Source: Micrococcus endophyticus (lineage in GTDB: Bacteria; Actinomycetota; Actinomycetes; Actinomycetales; Micrococcaceae). From it: a stretch of DNA of 64,000 bases. Under the pieces are notes generated by a model. It was not told the origin of the DNA. It did no database searches and saw nothing but the letters and a program-made list of their open reading frames with translations. Each line of letters opens with the position of its first letter. The stretch's first letter is position 1. Shown here piece after piece: positions 49,005-57,210 of the stretch. The stretch is from the NCBI RefSeq assembly GCF_014205115.1, contig NZ_JACHMW010000001.1, forward strand, positions 2,046,001 to 2,110,000, in the 5' to 3' direction. The position numbers and the translations under genes are program-made.

Positions 49005-50182
49005 CACGTCCAGCCGCCGTCGGCGTCGCCGTCGAGCAGCGCGCGGCCGAGCCGGGCGTCGTCGCGGTGGGCGTGGTGCTGGCGCAGGTAGACCTGCAGG
49101 TCGGCGACGGCGCGCGCGTGCGCCGCGCTGCCCGTGAGGGGGCCGGGGCCGGTGGCCTGCCCGACGACGTCCACCACCTCGGTGCACAGCTGCGCCACGG
49201 TGCCGCGGATGCGGTCGGCCTCCACCATGCCGCGCCCGTGGTCCAGGCGGCCGGCGTCCACGTCCTCGGCGGCGCGGGCCAGCAGGGCGGCCATCGCGTG
49301 CAGCAGCCGGTCCACCCGGCCGAGCGCGGCCTGGGCCACCTGGTCCGGGCCCGGGCCGCGGCCCTCGGCCTCGGCGGCCGCGCGGGAGCGGGTGGCGTCC
49401 CGCAGGGTGCGGGCGATGCCCACGGCGCCGCCGAACCACACCGCGGCCACGCCGATGCCGCCCCACGCGAAGCCGGGGCGGCGCAGGTACCACTCGGGCC
49501 CTCCCACGGCCGTGCCGGGCACGGCGTCGAAGCCCAAGCCCACCGTGCGGATCGGGGCCAGGCCGAGGGCCGGCCACGCGGAGGAGGTCTCCGCGACGCC
49601 CGGGTGGTCCAGGTCCACGAGGACGGCGTGGCGGGTCCCGTCGGCCTCGCGCCCCGTGATCACCGCGGCCGCGCACTCGTCCGCGAGCGAGCACCACGGC
49701 TTCTCGCCGTCGAGCAGCCAGGCGTCCGGGCCGGCGTCGGGCCGGCCGTCCGAGGCTGAGCCGGCGTCGTCGTCGTGGGGTGCCGGGGTGAGGCGGGGCG
49801 TGCGCCCGCCGGACTCCGAGGCGTAGACGCCCAGCAGCCCGGCCGGGGCGGGCACGGACGCCTGGGAGAGGATCGAGAGCGCGTCCAGGTGCGGCTCGAG
49901 CACGCGCGCGGCGGAGAGGTCCTGGGCCGCCACCGAGGCGAGCAGCTCCCACTGCTGCCGCGTGCGGCCCTCGCCGGTGAGGGGCAGCTCGAGCGGGGCG
50001 GCGTCGGGGGCCGAGGCCTCGGTGTCCGGGGCGCGTCCCGCACCGAGCAGGGCCAGCATCGGGGCGACGTCGCCGTCGCAGGCCGACGCCGCGGCGAGCA
50101 GGGCGCGCTCGGCGGAACGGGCGGCGTCGGGCTCCGCGGTGCGCCCCGGGGGTGCGAGGCGGACGGGCTCGGGCTGGGCCAT
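49001..50182 (-). CDS. Acyl-CoA dehydrogenase-like protein
   Basis: A 393-residue protein with the three-part acyl-CoA dehydrogenase layout: helical N-domain, beta middle domain (DAWLLDGEKPWCSLADECAAAVITGREAD, VDLDHPGV, VGLGFDAVPG) and C-terminal helices (FAWGGIGVAAVWFGGAVGIARTLRDA). The flavin-contact motifs are weak and the usual catalytic Glu context is not clear, so enzymatic activity on acyl-CoA is uncertain. Coupled by GTGA overlap to the trifunctional gene, suggesting one pathway. Confidence 0.8.
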   Translation of the reverse strand: MAQPEPVRLAPPGRTAEPDAARSAERALLAAASACDGDVAPMLALLGAGRAPDTEASAPDAAPLELPLTGEGRTRQQWELLASVAAQDLSAARVLEPHLDALSILSQASVPAPAGLLGVYASESGGRTPRLTPAPHDDDAGSASDGRPDAGPDAWLLDGEKPWCSLADECAAAVITGREADGTRHAVLVDLDHPGVAETSSAWPALGLAPIRTVGLGFDAVPGTAVGGPEWYLRRPGFAWGGIGVAAVWFGGAVGIARTLRDATRSRAAAEAEGRGPGPDQVAQAALGRVDRLLHAMAALLARAAEDVDAGRLDHGRGMVEADRIRGTVAQLCTEVVDVVGQATGPGPLTGSAAHARAVADLQVYLRQHHAHRDDARLGRALLDGDADGGWTW

Positions 50183-50306
50183 GGGTGCGGTCCTCCTCGT
50201 CGGCGGCCCGGGCCGAGGAAGCCCGGGGTCAGAGGATTCACCGTAGTCAGGCGGCGGTCGGCCGGGAATGCCCGGTCCGCCGGGAGCGATCACGGTCCGC
50301 GCTTTC

Positions 50307-50335
50307 TTGACATGTTCCAGAGAACGGGATGGTAT
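50307..50335 (+). promoter_or_regulatory. furA-type gene promoter with embedded palindrome
   Basis: TTGACA (50307-50312), 17-bp spacer, TGGTAT (50330-50335): the best sigma-70-like promoter in the window. GTTC-CAGA-GAAC (50314-50325) inside the spacer is a candidate autoregulatory operator. The -10 overlaps the upstream ATG at 50329, which is therefore unlikely to be translated. Confidence 0.65.
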
Positions 50336-50343
50336 CGACGGAC

Positions 50344-50790
50344 ATGGACACCACGACGCAGACCCCGGACGAGCGCACGCTGCTGCGCGCCGCCGGCCTG
50401 CGCGTCACCCGGCCGCGGGTCGCGGTGCTCACCGCCCTGGACAAGAGCCCTCACGCGGACGCCGCCACCGTGCTCGCCGCCGTCCGCCGCGAGCTGCCCG
50501 CCGTCTCCCACCAGGCCGTGTACGACTCCCTGCACACCCTGACCCACGTGGGGCTCGTGCGCTCCATCCAGCCGGCCGGCTCCACGGCCCGCTACGAGAT
50601 CCGCCGGGACGACAACCACCACCACCTCGTCTGCCGCGACTGCGGCACCGTGGTGGACGTGCCCTGCCACACCGGCCAGGCGCCCTGCCTCGAGGCCCGG
50701 ACCGACCACGGCTTCCTCATCGACGAGGCCGAGGTCTACTACTGGGGCCTGTGCCCCTCCTGCCACGGGGCCCCCGCCGCCTCGTCATGA
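50344..50790 (+). CDS. Fur-family (FurA-type) transcriptional regulator
   Basis: A 148-residue metal-dependent repressor. Winged helix: LRVTRPRVAVLTALDKSPHADAATVLAAVRRELPAVSHQAVYDSLHTLTHVGLV. Metal region: DDNHHHLVCRDCGTVVDVPC, and the second CxxC at the C-terminus (LCPSCHG). The pattern fits FurA/PerR-type peroxide sensors, which in actinobacteria usually precede katG; here pgm follows and no catalase is near. Start at 50344 is preferred because transcription should begin about there, 8 nt after the -10. Confidence 0.9.
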   Translation: MDTTTQTPDERTLLRAAGLRVTRPRVAVLTALDKSPHADAATVLAAVRRELPAVSHQAVYDSLHTLTHVGLVRSIQPAGSTARYEIRRDDNHHHLVCRDCGTVVDVPCHTGQAPCLEARTDHGFLIDEAEVYYWGLCPSCHGAPAASS

Positions 50791-50838
50791 TGGCCGGGCC
50801 TCTTCCCCCGCCCCGCCGCCCGTGCCAAAGTGAGGGAC

Positions 50839-52557
50839 ATGACCGAGAACACCGCCGCCATCCCCGCCTCGGAGCGTCCCGGCACCCCCGCCCAGCCGCA
50901 GGACCTCATCGACGTCGACGCCCTCCTCGAGGCGTACCGCACCGGCCGGCCGGACGTGACGGACCCCGCCCAGAAGGTCGTGTTCGGCACCTCCGGGCAC
51001 CGCGGTTCGGCACTGAAGACCTCGTTCAACGACGACCACATCGCCGCCATCACGCAGGCCGTGGTCGAGTACCGGGCCGCCCACGGCATCACCGGCGCGA
51101 TCCTCGTGGGCAAGGACACCCACGCCCTCTCCGGGCCGGCGCAGGACACCGCCGTCGAGGTGCTGCTCGGCAACGACGTGGAGGTGCTCGTGGACGCCCG
51201 CGGCGGGTTCACCCCCACCCCGGCGGTCTCCCACGCGATCCTGCACCTCAACGCCGGACGCGAGCTCACCCCGGCCGGCTTCGCCGCCGACGGGGACAAC
51301 GCCGGCCTCGTCGACGGCCTGGTGATCACGCCGTCGCACAACCCGCCCGCGGACGGCGGCTTCAAGTACAACCCGCCCCACGGCGGCCCCGCCGACACCG
51401 AGGCCACCACGTGGATCGCGGACCGCGCCAACGAGCTGCTCGCCGCCGGACTGGAGGGCGTGCGCCGCGTGGCGGGCGCCGACGTCGCCGGCCACCCGCG
51501 CCTGGGCGAGTTCGACTTCCTGGACCGCTACGTCTCCGACCTGCCCCAGGTGCTGGACCTCGAGGCGATCCGCGACGCCGGCGTGCGCATCGGCGCCGAC
51601 CCCATGGGCGGGGCGTCCGTGGCGTACTGGGGTGAGATCGGGCGGCGGCACGGGCTCGACCTCACCGTGGTCAACCCCGAGGCCGACCCGACGTTCGGCT
51701 TCATGACCCTGGACTGGGACGGCAAGATCCGCATGGACTGCTCCTCCCCGCACGCCATGGCGTCGCTGATCGAGCGCATGCGCCCGGACGCCGACGGCGA
51801 GGCCCCCTTCGACGTCGCCACCGGCAACGACGCCGACGCCGACCGCCACGGGATCGTCACCCCGGACGGCGGCCTGATGAACCCCAACCACTTCCTGGCC
51901 GTGGCCATCGACTACCTCTACCGCCACCGCCGGCGCTGGCCCGCCGACGCCGGCGTGGGCAAGACCCTGGTCTCCTCCTCCATGATCGACCGCGTGGCCG
52001 GGGACCTCGGCCGCGAGCTCGTGGAGGTGCCGGTGGGCTTCAAGTGGTTCGTGCCCGGCCTGCTCACGGGCACCGGCGTGTTCGGCGGCGAGGAGTCCGC
52101 GGGCGCGTCCTTCGTGAAGTTCGACGGCGGTGCCTGGTCCACGGACAAGGACGGCTTGCTGCTGTGCCTGCTGGCCGCGGAGATCATCGCCGTGACCGGC
52201 CAGTCCCCGTCCGAGCGGTACCGAGACCTCGTGGCGCTGCACGGCTCCCCGGCGTACGCACGCATCGACGCCCCGGCCACCGCCGAGCAGAAGGCGAAGC
52301 TGAAGACCCTCTCCCCGGACGACGTCCCCGTGACCGAGCTGGCCGGCGAGACCATCCTCGCCACGCTGACGAACGCGCCCGGCAACGACGCCCCGATCGG
52401 CGGGCTCAAGGTGGTCACGCAGAACGCGTGGTTCGCCGCCCGGCCCTCCGGCACCGAGGACGTGTACAAGATCTACGCGGAGTCCTTCCGCGGGCCCGAG
52501 CACCTCAAGCAGGTGCAGGAGGAGGCGCAGCGGCTGGTGGACGCGGTCATCGGCTGA
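50839..52557 (+). CDS. pgm: Phosphoglucomutase (alpha-D-glucose-specific)
   Basis: A 572-residue enzyme interconverting glucose-1- and glucose-6-phosphate, linking glycolysis to glycogen and cell-wall sugars. Seen: [20 protein letters not shown], the phosphoserine loop [20 protein letters not shown], metal loop [11 protein letters not shown], sugar-binding [10 protein letters not shown] and phosphate-binding [16 protein letters not shown]. Complete for the family. ATG at 50839 is used (GAGGGAC upstream). Confidence 0.96.
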   Translation: MTENTAAIPASERPGTPAQPQDLIDVDALLEAYRTGRPDVTDPAQKVVFGTSGHRGSALKTSFNDDHIAAITQAVVEYRAAHGITGAILVGKDTHALSGPAQDTAVEVLLGNDVEVLVDARGGFTPTPAVSHAILHLNAGRELTPAGFAADGDNAGLVDGLVITPSHNPPADGGFKYNPPHGGPADTEATTWIADRANELLAAGLEGVRRVAGADVAGHPRLGEFDFLDRYVSDLPQVLDLEAIRDAGVRIGADPMGGASVAYWGEIGRRHGLDLTVVNPEADPTFGFMTLDWDGKIRMDCSSPHAMASLIERMRPDADGEAPFDVATGNDADADRHGIVTPDGGLMNPNHFLAVAIDYLYRHRRRWPADAGVGKTLVSSSMIDRVAGDLGRELVEVPVGFKWFVPGLLTGTGVFGGEESAGASFVKFDGGAWSTDKDGLLLCLLAAEIIAVTGQSPSERYRDLVALHGSPAYARIDAPATAEQKAKLKTLSPDDVPVTELAGETILATLTNAPGNDAPIGGLKVVTQNAWFAARPSGTEDVYKIYAESFRGPEHLKQVQEEAQRLVDAVIG

Positions 52558-52585
52558 CCCCGGGACGCTGGCCCCGACCCCCAAC

Positions 52586-52721
52586 GTTGTCGTGCGGGAA
52601 ACGGGAACCTGCCGCGCCGTCGTCGCGCGGAAGCCTCCCCTTTCCCACACGAAATTGCCCCCGAAGCCTCCCGTTTCCCACACGAAAGTGCCCCCGAAGC
52701 CTCCCGTTTCCCGCACGAAAG
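52586..52721. repeat. Family A cluster, 4 copies
   Basis: One plus copy (52586-52609) faces three minus copies at 52633, 52666 and 52699, exactly 33 bp apart with TGCCCCCGAA linkers. Copies 52633 and 52666 share the ACACGAA variant. The array fills the gap between convergent pgm and the VOC gene. Confidence 0.92.
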
Positions 52722-52746
52722 TGGGGACGGGGGGACGCGCCGGGGC

Positions 52747-53661
52747 TCAGAAGTCCGCGATCACCAGCTTCTTCATCCCCAGCAGCGCCTCGAACGCGCC
52801 GGGCCGCTCCATGAGCTCGCCCATCTCCTCCGGCACGATCTGCCAGGACACGCCCCAGCGGTCCTTGAGCCAGCCGCACTGCTCGGCCTCGGGCACGGCG
52901 CTCAGCGCCTCCCACAGCCGGTCGATCTCGGCCTGGTCCCGGCACTGCACCATGAGCGAGACGCCCTCGGTGAAGGTGAAGTCCTGCGCCACGGCCGAGT
53001 CCATCGCCGCGACCCACTCGCCGCGCAGCCGCGCGTCGGCGAACACGATCGACCCCGCCTCCACGGGCCCGCCCTCCGGCACGTGCCCCATGTCCCCGTA
53101 GGTGACGCGCTGGCCGGGGGTGGCGTCGTCGAACACGGCGAGGTAGTGGTCCAGCGCCTCCGCGGCCCGGTTCTGCGCGGGCCCGCAGAACATCAGCTGC
53201 GGGATGATCGCCGGCCGCGGGTCCCCGGCGGGGTCCGTGAGCATGAGCTGCCAGCTCACCCCGTGGCGGTCCTCCACCCAGCCGTAGTGCTCGGAGTGCG
53301 GGTAGGGGCCGAGGTCCATGAGCACGCGCCCGCCGTCGGTGAGCTCGGCCCACAGGGCGTCCAGCGTGCCGCGCGGGTCCTCCATGCGCGACGGGTCCGC
53401 GTTGACGAAGAAGCTGATGGACGGGTTCGGGGCGAACTCGTCGCCGGCGTTGACCAGGATGAAGCGGTGGCCGCCGAGGTCCAGCTCTTGCGTGAGGGTC
53501 TTCCCGGCCAGGGGCCTCTGGAAGTCCAGCAGGCCCTCGGTGGGGTAGCGGTCGGTCCGCACGTGGGCGGTGCCGGGCAGCCCGGCGAAGGCGCGGAGGT
53601 AGAACTCGGCGGCCGCGTCGGCGGTGCCGTCGCACCAGATGTTCGGGACGATGCGCTGCAT
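52747..53661 (-). CDS. Double-VOC (PhnB-like) family protein
   Basis: A 304-residue protein with two tandem 3-demethylubiquinone-methyltransferase-like VOC domains. Domain 1: IVPNIWCDGTADAAAEFYLRAF ... NPSISFFVNADPS ... HYGWVEDRHGVSWQLML. Domain 2: PQLMFCGPAQNRAAEALDHYLAVF ... VSLMVQCRDQAEIDRLWEALS ... CGWLKDRWGVSWQIVP. Each repeats the WxxDRxGVSWQ end. Function unknown. TACCCT lies 7 nt before the ATG. Confidence 0.9.
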   Translation of the reverse strand: MQRIVPNIWCDGTADAAAEFYLRAFAGLPGTAHVRTDRYPTEGLLDFQRPLAGKTLTQELDLGGHRFILVNAGDEFAPNPSISFFVNADPSRMEDPRGTLDALWAELTDGGRVLMDLGPYPHSEHYGWVEDRHGVSWQLMLTDPAGDPRPAIIPQLMFCGPAQNRAAEALDHYLAVFDDATPGQRVTYGDMGHVPEGGPVEAGSIVFADARLRGEWVAAMDSAVAQDFTFTEGVSLMVQCRDQAEIDRLWEALSAVPEAEQCGWLKDRWGVSWQIVPEEMGELMERPGAFEALLGMKKLVIADF

Positions 53662-53668
53662 GCCGCCG

Positions 53669-53674
53669 AGGGTA
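53669..53674 (-). promoter_or_regulatory. Predicted -10 box of the double-VOC gene
   Basis: TACCCT (minus strand), seven bases before the ATG at 53661; the following GGCGGC is not a ribosome-binding site at that spacing. Confidence 0.4.
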
Positions 53675-53745
53675 CGCCCGGCGGCGGACACGCTCGGCGC
53701 GTCGCGGGGCGTCGCCCTCGGGGGCACGACGACGGCGGCCCGCCG

Positions 53746-53808
53746 GTTCCCGTTTCCCGCACGAAAGCGGTGGGGGGCTGGGCGAGGCTCCCGTTTCCCG
53801 CACGAAAG
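53746..53808. repeat. Family A repeat, 2 copies between divergent genes
   Basis: Minus-orientation copies at 53746-53767 and 53787-53808 (41-bp period). This cluster is upstream of both neighbours, so termination cannot be its general purpose. Confidence 0.88.
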
Positions 53809-53860
53809 CACCCGGGGGCGGCGACGGCAGCCCGCCCTGCCGCCGGTCAGGCTCGGTCGG

Positions 53861-53866
53861 TAGCGT
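53861..53866 (+). promoter_or_regulatory. Predicted -10 box of the aldehyde dehydrogenase gene
   Basis: TAGCGT, 7 nt before the ATG at 53874. Confidence 0.45.
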
Positions 53867-53873
53867 GACGGGC

Positions 53874-55436
53874 ATGAGCACGCAGCATCCCGGCATCGCC
53901 ACGGACTCCCCCGTCTCCTCCGACGACGACCTGCGCCCCGGCCTGGACGCCGCCCCGGTCGGACCGGCCGGCGAGGACGGCGACGACCCCGTGCGCGAGC
54001 CGCTGCCCACCGAGGCCCTGCCCCTGGCGCCCGCCGGGCCCCGCCCCGAAGACCCGCGGGCCGCCGTCGTGCGCCTGCGCGCCGCCGCCCGCTCCCGCGC
54101 CGCCCACCCGCGCGCGGTCCGCGTGCGCCAGCTCAAGGGCCTCAAGCGGCTGCTGACCGAGGGGCAGGACCGGCTGGTGGCCGCGCTGGGGCAGGACCTC
54201 GGCAAGCCGGCTACCGAGGCGCTGATGACGGAGATCGTCTCCGTGCGCTCCGAGGTGGACCACGCCCTGCTGCACCTGACCGACTGGATGGAGCCGCGCC
54301 CCGCGAAGCTGCCGCTGGCCCTGCGGCCCGCGAGCGCCGAGGTGCGGCCGCGGCCCAAGGGGCTCGTGCTGATCATCGGCGCGTGGAACTACCCCGTGCA
54401 GCTGACCCTGGCGCCCCTGGTGGGGGCGCTGGCGGCGGGCAACGCCGTCGTGGTCAGCCCCTCGGAGAAGGCGCCGGCCACGGCCGCGGCGCTGCGCGAG
54501 CTGGTGGCGGAGCACCTGGACTCGGCGCTGGTGTCCGTGGTGGAGGGCGGCAAGGACTGCAACACCGCCCTGCTCGCGGAGCCGTGGGACCACATCCTCT
54601 ACACGGGCGGCGAGCGCGTGGGGCGGATCGTGTACGAGGCCGCCGCGAAGACGCTCTCCCCGGTGACCCTGGAGCTGGGCGGGAAGTCGCCGGCCGTGGT
54701 GACGCCGTCGCGCAACACGGGGGCGATGGCCCGGCGCATCGCGTGGGCGAAGTTCACCAACGCGGGGCAGACGTGCGTGGCCCCGGACTACGTGCTGGCT
54801 GTGGGCGACGTCGCCCATCGGCAGGTCGTGGAGGAGCTGCCGGGCGCGCTGCGCGAGTTCTACGGGGCGGACCCCCGCGCGTCGAAGGACTACGGCCGGC
54901 TCGTCTCCGCGGAGCACGCGGAGCGGCTGCGGGACCTGCTGCGGGAGGACCTCGACGCCGGCGCCGAGGTGCTCGTCGGCGGGGACGTGGACCCCGCGCA
55001 GCGGTACATGGCGCCCACCGTGGTCACGGGCGTCCGTCCCGACGGTGCTCTCATGCGCGAGGAGATCTTCGGCCCGATCCTGCCCGTGCTGCAGGTGGAC
55101 ACCTTCCAGGACGCCCTGGACTTCATCGCCGAGCGCCCCCACCCGCTGGCCGCGTACCTGTTCACGGACCGGCCGAGCTACCACCGCGCCTTCGACGACC
55201 AGGTGCAGGCCGGCGGCCTCGGCTACGACGTCGGCCTGCTGCACGCCGGCATCGCCACCCTGCCGTTCGGCGGCGTGGGCGCCTCCGGGATCGGGGCGTA
55301 CCACGGGGTGCACGGCTTCGAGACGTTCTCCCACCTGCGGGCGTCCATCACGAAGTCCGACCAGGTGGACACGCTCAAGACGGCCTACCCGCCGTACGGC
55401 TGGGTCAAGCGGACGATGATCCCCAAGATGCTCTGA
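53874..55436 (+). CDS. Aldehyde dehydrogenase (class 3-like)
   Basis: A 520-residue NAD(P)-dependent dehydrogenase oxidising aldehydes to acids. Seen: IGAWNYPVQLTLAPLVGALAAGNAVVVSPSEKAP, YTGGERVGRIV, the Glu in LELGGKSPAV, the catalytic Cys in NAGQTCVAPDYVLA and EIFGPILPVL. The tetramer-lacking class 3 layout and a C-terminus ending in a basic/hydrophobic stretch fit the fatty-aldehyde type. The first 55 residues are an extra acidic disordered segment. A start at GTG 53865 is possible but lies inside the -10. Confidence 0.93.
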   Translation: MSTQHPGIATDSPVSSDDDLRPGLDAAPVGPAGEDGDDPVREPLPTEALPLAPAGPRPEDPRAAVVRLRAAARSRAAHPRAVRVRQLKGLKRLLTEGQDRLVAALGQDLGKPATEALMTEIVSVRSEVDHALLHLTDWMEPRPAKLPLALRPASAEVRPRPKGLVLIIGAWNYPVQLTLAPLVGALAAGNAVVVSPSEKAPATAAALRELVAEHLDSALVSVVEGGKDCNTALLAEPWDHILYTGGERVGRIVYEAAAKTLSPVTLELGGKSPAVVTPSRNTGAMARRIAWAKFTNAGQTCVAPDYVLAVGDVAHRQVVEELPGALREFYGADPRASKDYGRLVSAEHAERLRDLLREDLDAGAEVLVGGDVDPAQRYMAPTVVTGVRPDGALMREEIFGPILPVLQVDTFQDALDFIAERPHPLAAYLFTDRPSYHRAFDDQVQAGGLGYDVGLLHAGIATLPFGGVGASGIGAYHGVHGFETFSHLRASITKSDQVDTLKTAYPPYGWVKRTMIPKML

Positions 55437-55453
55437 CGGGCCGGCCGGGAGGG

Positions 55454-55524
55454 CTTTCGTGCGGGAAACGGGAGGCTCCGTCGGCGTCCCCACCCCCGCT
55501 TTCGTGCGGGAAACGGGAGGCTCC
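55454..55524. repeat. Family A repeat, 2 copies
   Basis: Plus-orientation copies at 55454-55479 and 55499-55524, both with the full GGCTCC end, spaced by 45 bp, 18 bp after the aldehyde dehydrogenase stop. Confidence 0.9.
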
Positions 55525-55616
55525 GCCGGCCTCCCGCCCGGGCCTTCAAGCGCCCGCGCAACGGACCTAGGCTCGCCTCCATCGACCCCGCCGGGGTCCT
55601 CTCGAGAAGAGCCGCC

Positions 55617-55958
55617 GTGCGACTATCCGCTCCCCCGCGCCGGCCGCGCGTGACCCGGATGGCGGCCCTGACCGCCGTCGTCGTCCTGGGCGTGGCCGGG
55701 TGCACCGGCCCCGAGGGCCGCACCCGCACGACGACGACGGGCGGGCCCGGCACGTCGACGTCCCCGCCGCCGGTGGTCCAGCAGTCCGAGGCGGCCGCGC
55801 ACCCGGCCGACACCCTGCCCCTGGGGGACGAGGCTGCGGTCGCCGCCCTGCGGGAGCTGTTCGACGGGACCGTCCAGGTGACGCCCCCGGGCGGGGCCGA
55901 CGTCGAGATGCGGCTGCGCCGCGCGGACGTGGAGCTGGTGCTGTCAGAGGAGGGGTGA
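55617..55958 (+). CDS. Small predicted lipoprotein
   Basis: A 113-residue protein with a basic N-terminus, hydrophobic stretch and lipobox AVVVLGVAGCTGPEG (Cys about residue 29), a Thr/Pro-rich linker, and a short C-terminal region (AVAALRELFDGTVQVTPPGGADVEMRLRRADVELVLSEEG). Not recognised; probably membrane-anchored on the outer face. GTG start, with GAGAAGAG upstream; a TAGGCT box lies at 55568-55573. Confidence 0.65.
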   Translation: MRLSAPPRRPRVTRMAALTAVVVLGVAGCTGPEGRTRTTTTGGPGTSTSPPPVVQQSEAAAHPADTLPLGDEAAVAALRELFDGTVQVTPPGGADVEMRLRRADVELVLSEEG

Positions 55959-55990
55959 GGGGCGTCGGGCGGGGCGCCTGCCGCCCCGCA

Positions 55991-56047
55991 AGCCTCCCGT
56001 TTCCCGCACGAAAGCGCCCCGGAAGGCCCCCGTTTCCCGCACGAAAG
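55991..56047. repeat. Family A repeat, 2 copies
   Basis: Minus-orientation copies at 55991-56014 and 56025-56047 (about 34-bp period) between convergent lipoprotein and phosphodiesterase genes. Confidence 0.88.
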
Positions 56048-56068
56048 CGCGGGGCGGCGGGCCGGGAG

Positions 56069-56920
56069 TCAGCGCTGGGGCCAGATCCCGCGCGTCGTGA
56101 AGACGTCGGCGAGGACATCCGCCCGGTCGGTCATGATGCCGTCGACGCCGAGGTCGAGGAGGCGGTGCATCTCGTCCGGCTCGTCGATCACCCACACGTG
56201 CACGGGCAGCCCGGCCGCGTGGCAGCGCCGCACGAAGTCCGCGGTGACCACGCGGACGCGGCCGTGGCGCACGGGGACCTGCACGCAGTCGACGTCGAGG
56301 GCGTGGCGGGCCAGCCAGCGCGTGAGCCCCACCGGGCCGAGCGCCACCAGCGCCGCGATGGCGGCGGCCCCGCCCGACGTCGCCACGCGTCCCGGGCCGA
56401 ACGCGCGGTCCTCGTGGCCCAGCGCGGCGAGCGCCCGGCGGAACGCGCGGCGGCGTGAGTCGTGGAACGAGGCGACGAGGACCCGCTCCCACGCCTCGTG
56501 CTCCGCGAGCAGGCGGGCCATGGCAGGGGCCGCGGCGCGGTCCTTGAGGTCCACGTTGAGCCGGGCCTCGGGCAGGGCGGCGAGCAGGTCGGCGAAGCGC
56601 AGCAGCGGCTCCCCGCCGACGTGGACCTCGGTGAGCCCGTTCCACGTGTGCTCCTGAAGGCGGCCGCGGCCGGTGGTCACGCGCTCCAGCGTCTCGTCGT
56701 GGAAGACGACCAGTTCGCCGTCCGACGTCGTGCGCACGTCCAGCTCGAGGTAGGCGAAGCCGGCGTCGTGCGCGGCCTGGAAGGCGGCGAGCGAGTTCTC
56801 CCGCCCGACGTCGGCGCCCCGGTGCGCGAACCCCAGCGGCCAGCCCTCGCGCCCGGGGACGGAGTCGGCGAGGTAGGCGGGGGCGGGGCGGTGCCGGGAC
56901 GACGGCGGACGGCGGGTCAC
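56069..56920 (-). CDS. Glycerophosphodiester phosphodiesterase
   Basis: A 283-residue TIM-barrel enzyme releasing glycerol-3-phosphate from deacylated phospholipids or teichoic acid. Seen: LGFAHRGADVGRENSLAAF (first catalytic His), LELDVRTTSDGELVVFHDETLERVT (metal ligands and second His), LNVDLKD and the C-terminal VWVIDEPDEMHRLLDLGVDGIMTDRADVL. No signal peptide, so probably cytosolic. GTG start. Confidence 0.93.
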   Translation of the reverse strand: MTRRPPSSRHRPAPAYLADSVPGREGWPLGFAHRGADVGRENSLAAFQAAHDAGFAYLELDVRTTSDGELVVFHDETLERVTTGRGRLQEHTWNGLTEVHVGGEPLLRFADLLAALPEARLNVDLKDRAAAPAMARLLAEHEAWERVLVASFHDSRRRAFRRALAALGHEDRAFGPGRVATSGGAAAIAALVALGPVGLTRWLARHALDVDCVQVPVRHGRVRVVTADFVRRCHAAGLPVHVWVIDEPDEMHRLLDLGVDGIMTDRADVLADVFTTRGIWPQR

Positions 56921-57025
56921 GGGGCCAGGGTAGCGGGGGCGGAGCGGGCCGGTGGAGGGGTGGGAGGAGGGTCGGTGGGGTGGTGGGAGGAGGGGTCAGA
57001 GAGTGATGGACGCCGCGGGAGATCC

Positions 57026-57126
57026 CGAGCTGTCCTGCATCTGGCCGTTATGAGGCCCGGAATCGCCCTCATCACGGCCCTTTGCAGGACAGCTCGGACA
57101 CGAAGCGGCCATTTGCAGGACAGCTC
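57026..57126. repeat. Family B palindromic element, left flank copy (B2)
   Basis: Imperfect 30-bp arms (57026-57055 and 57067-57096, four mismatches) with an 11-nt loop, followed by a second copy of the right arm (about 57105-57126). The stretch 57030-57072 is identical over 43 bp to 58692-58734. It precedes the anomalous membrane-protein gene. Confidence 0.88.
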
Positions 57127-57210
57127 CGGCACCATTCGGAGAACGCGCGGACCTTGCGCGCACCGGACGCGAGACGGACGGTTCCCTCGCGATGGCGCAC
57201 GATGGGACGC

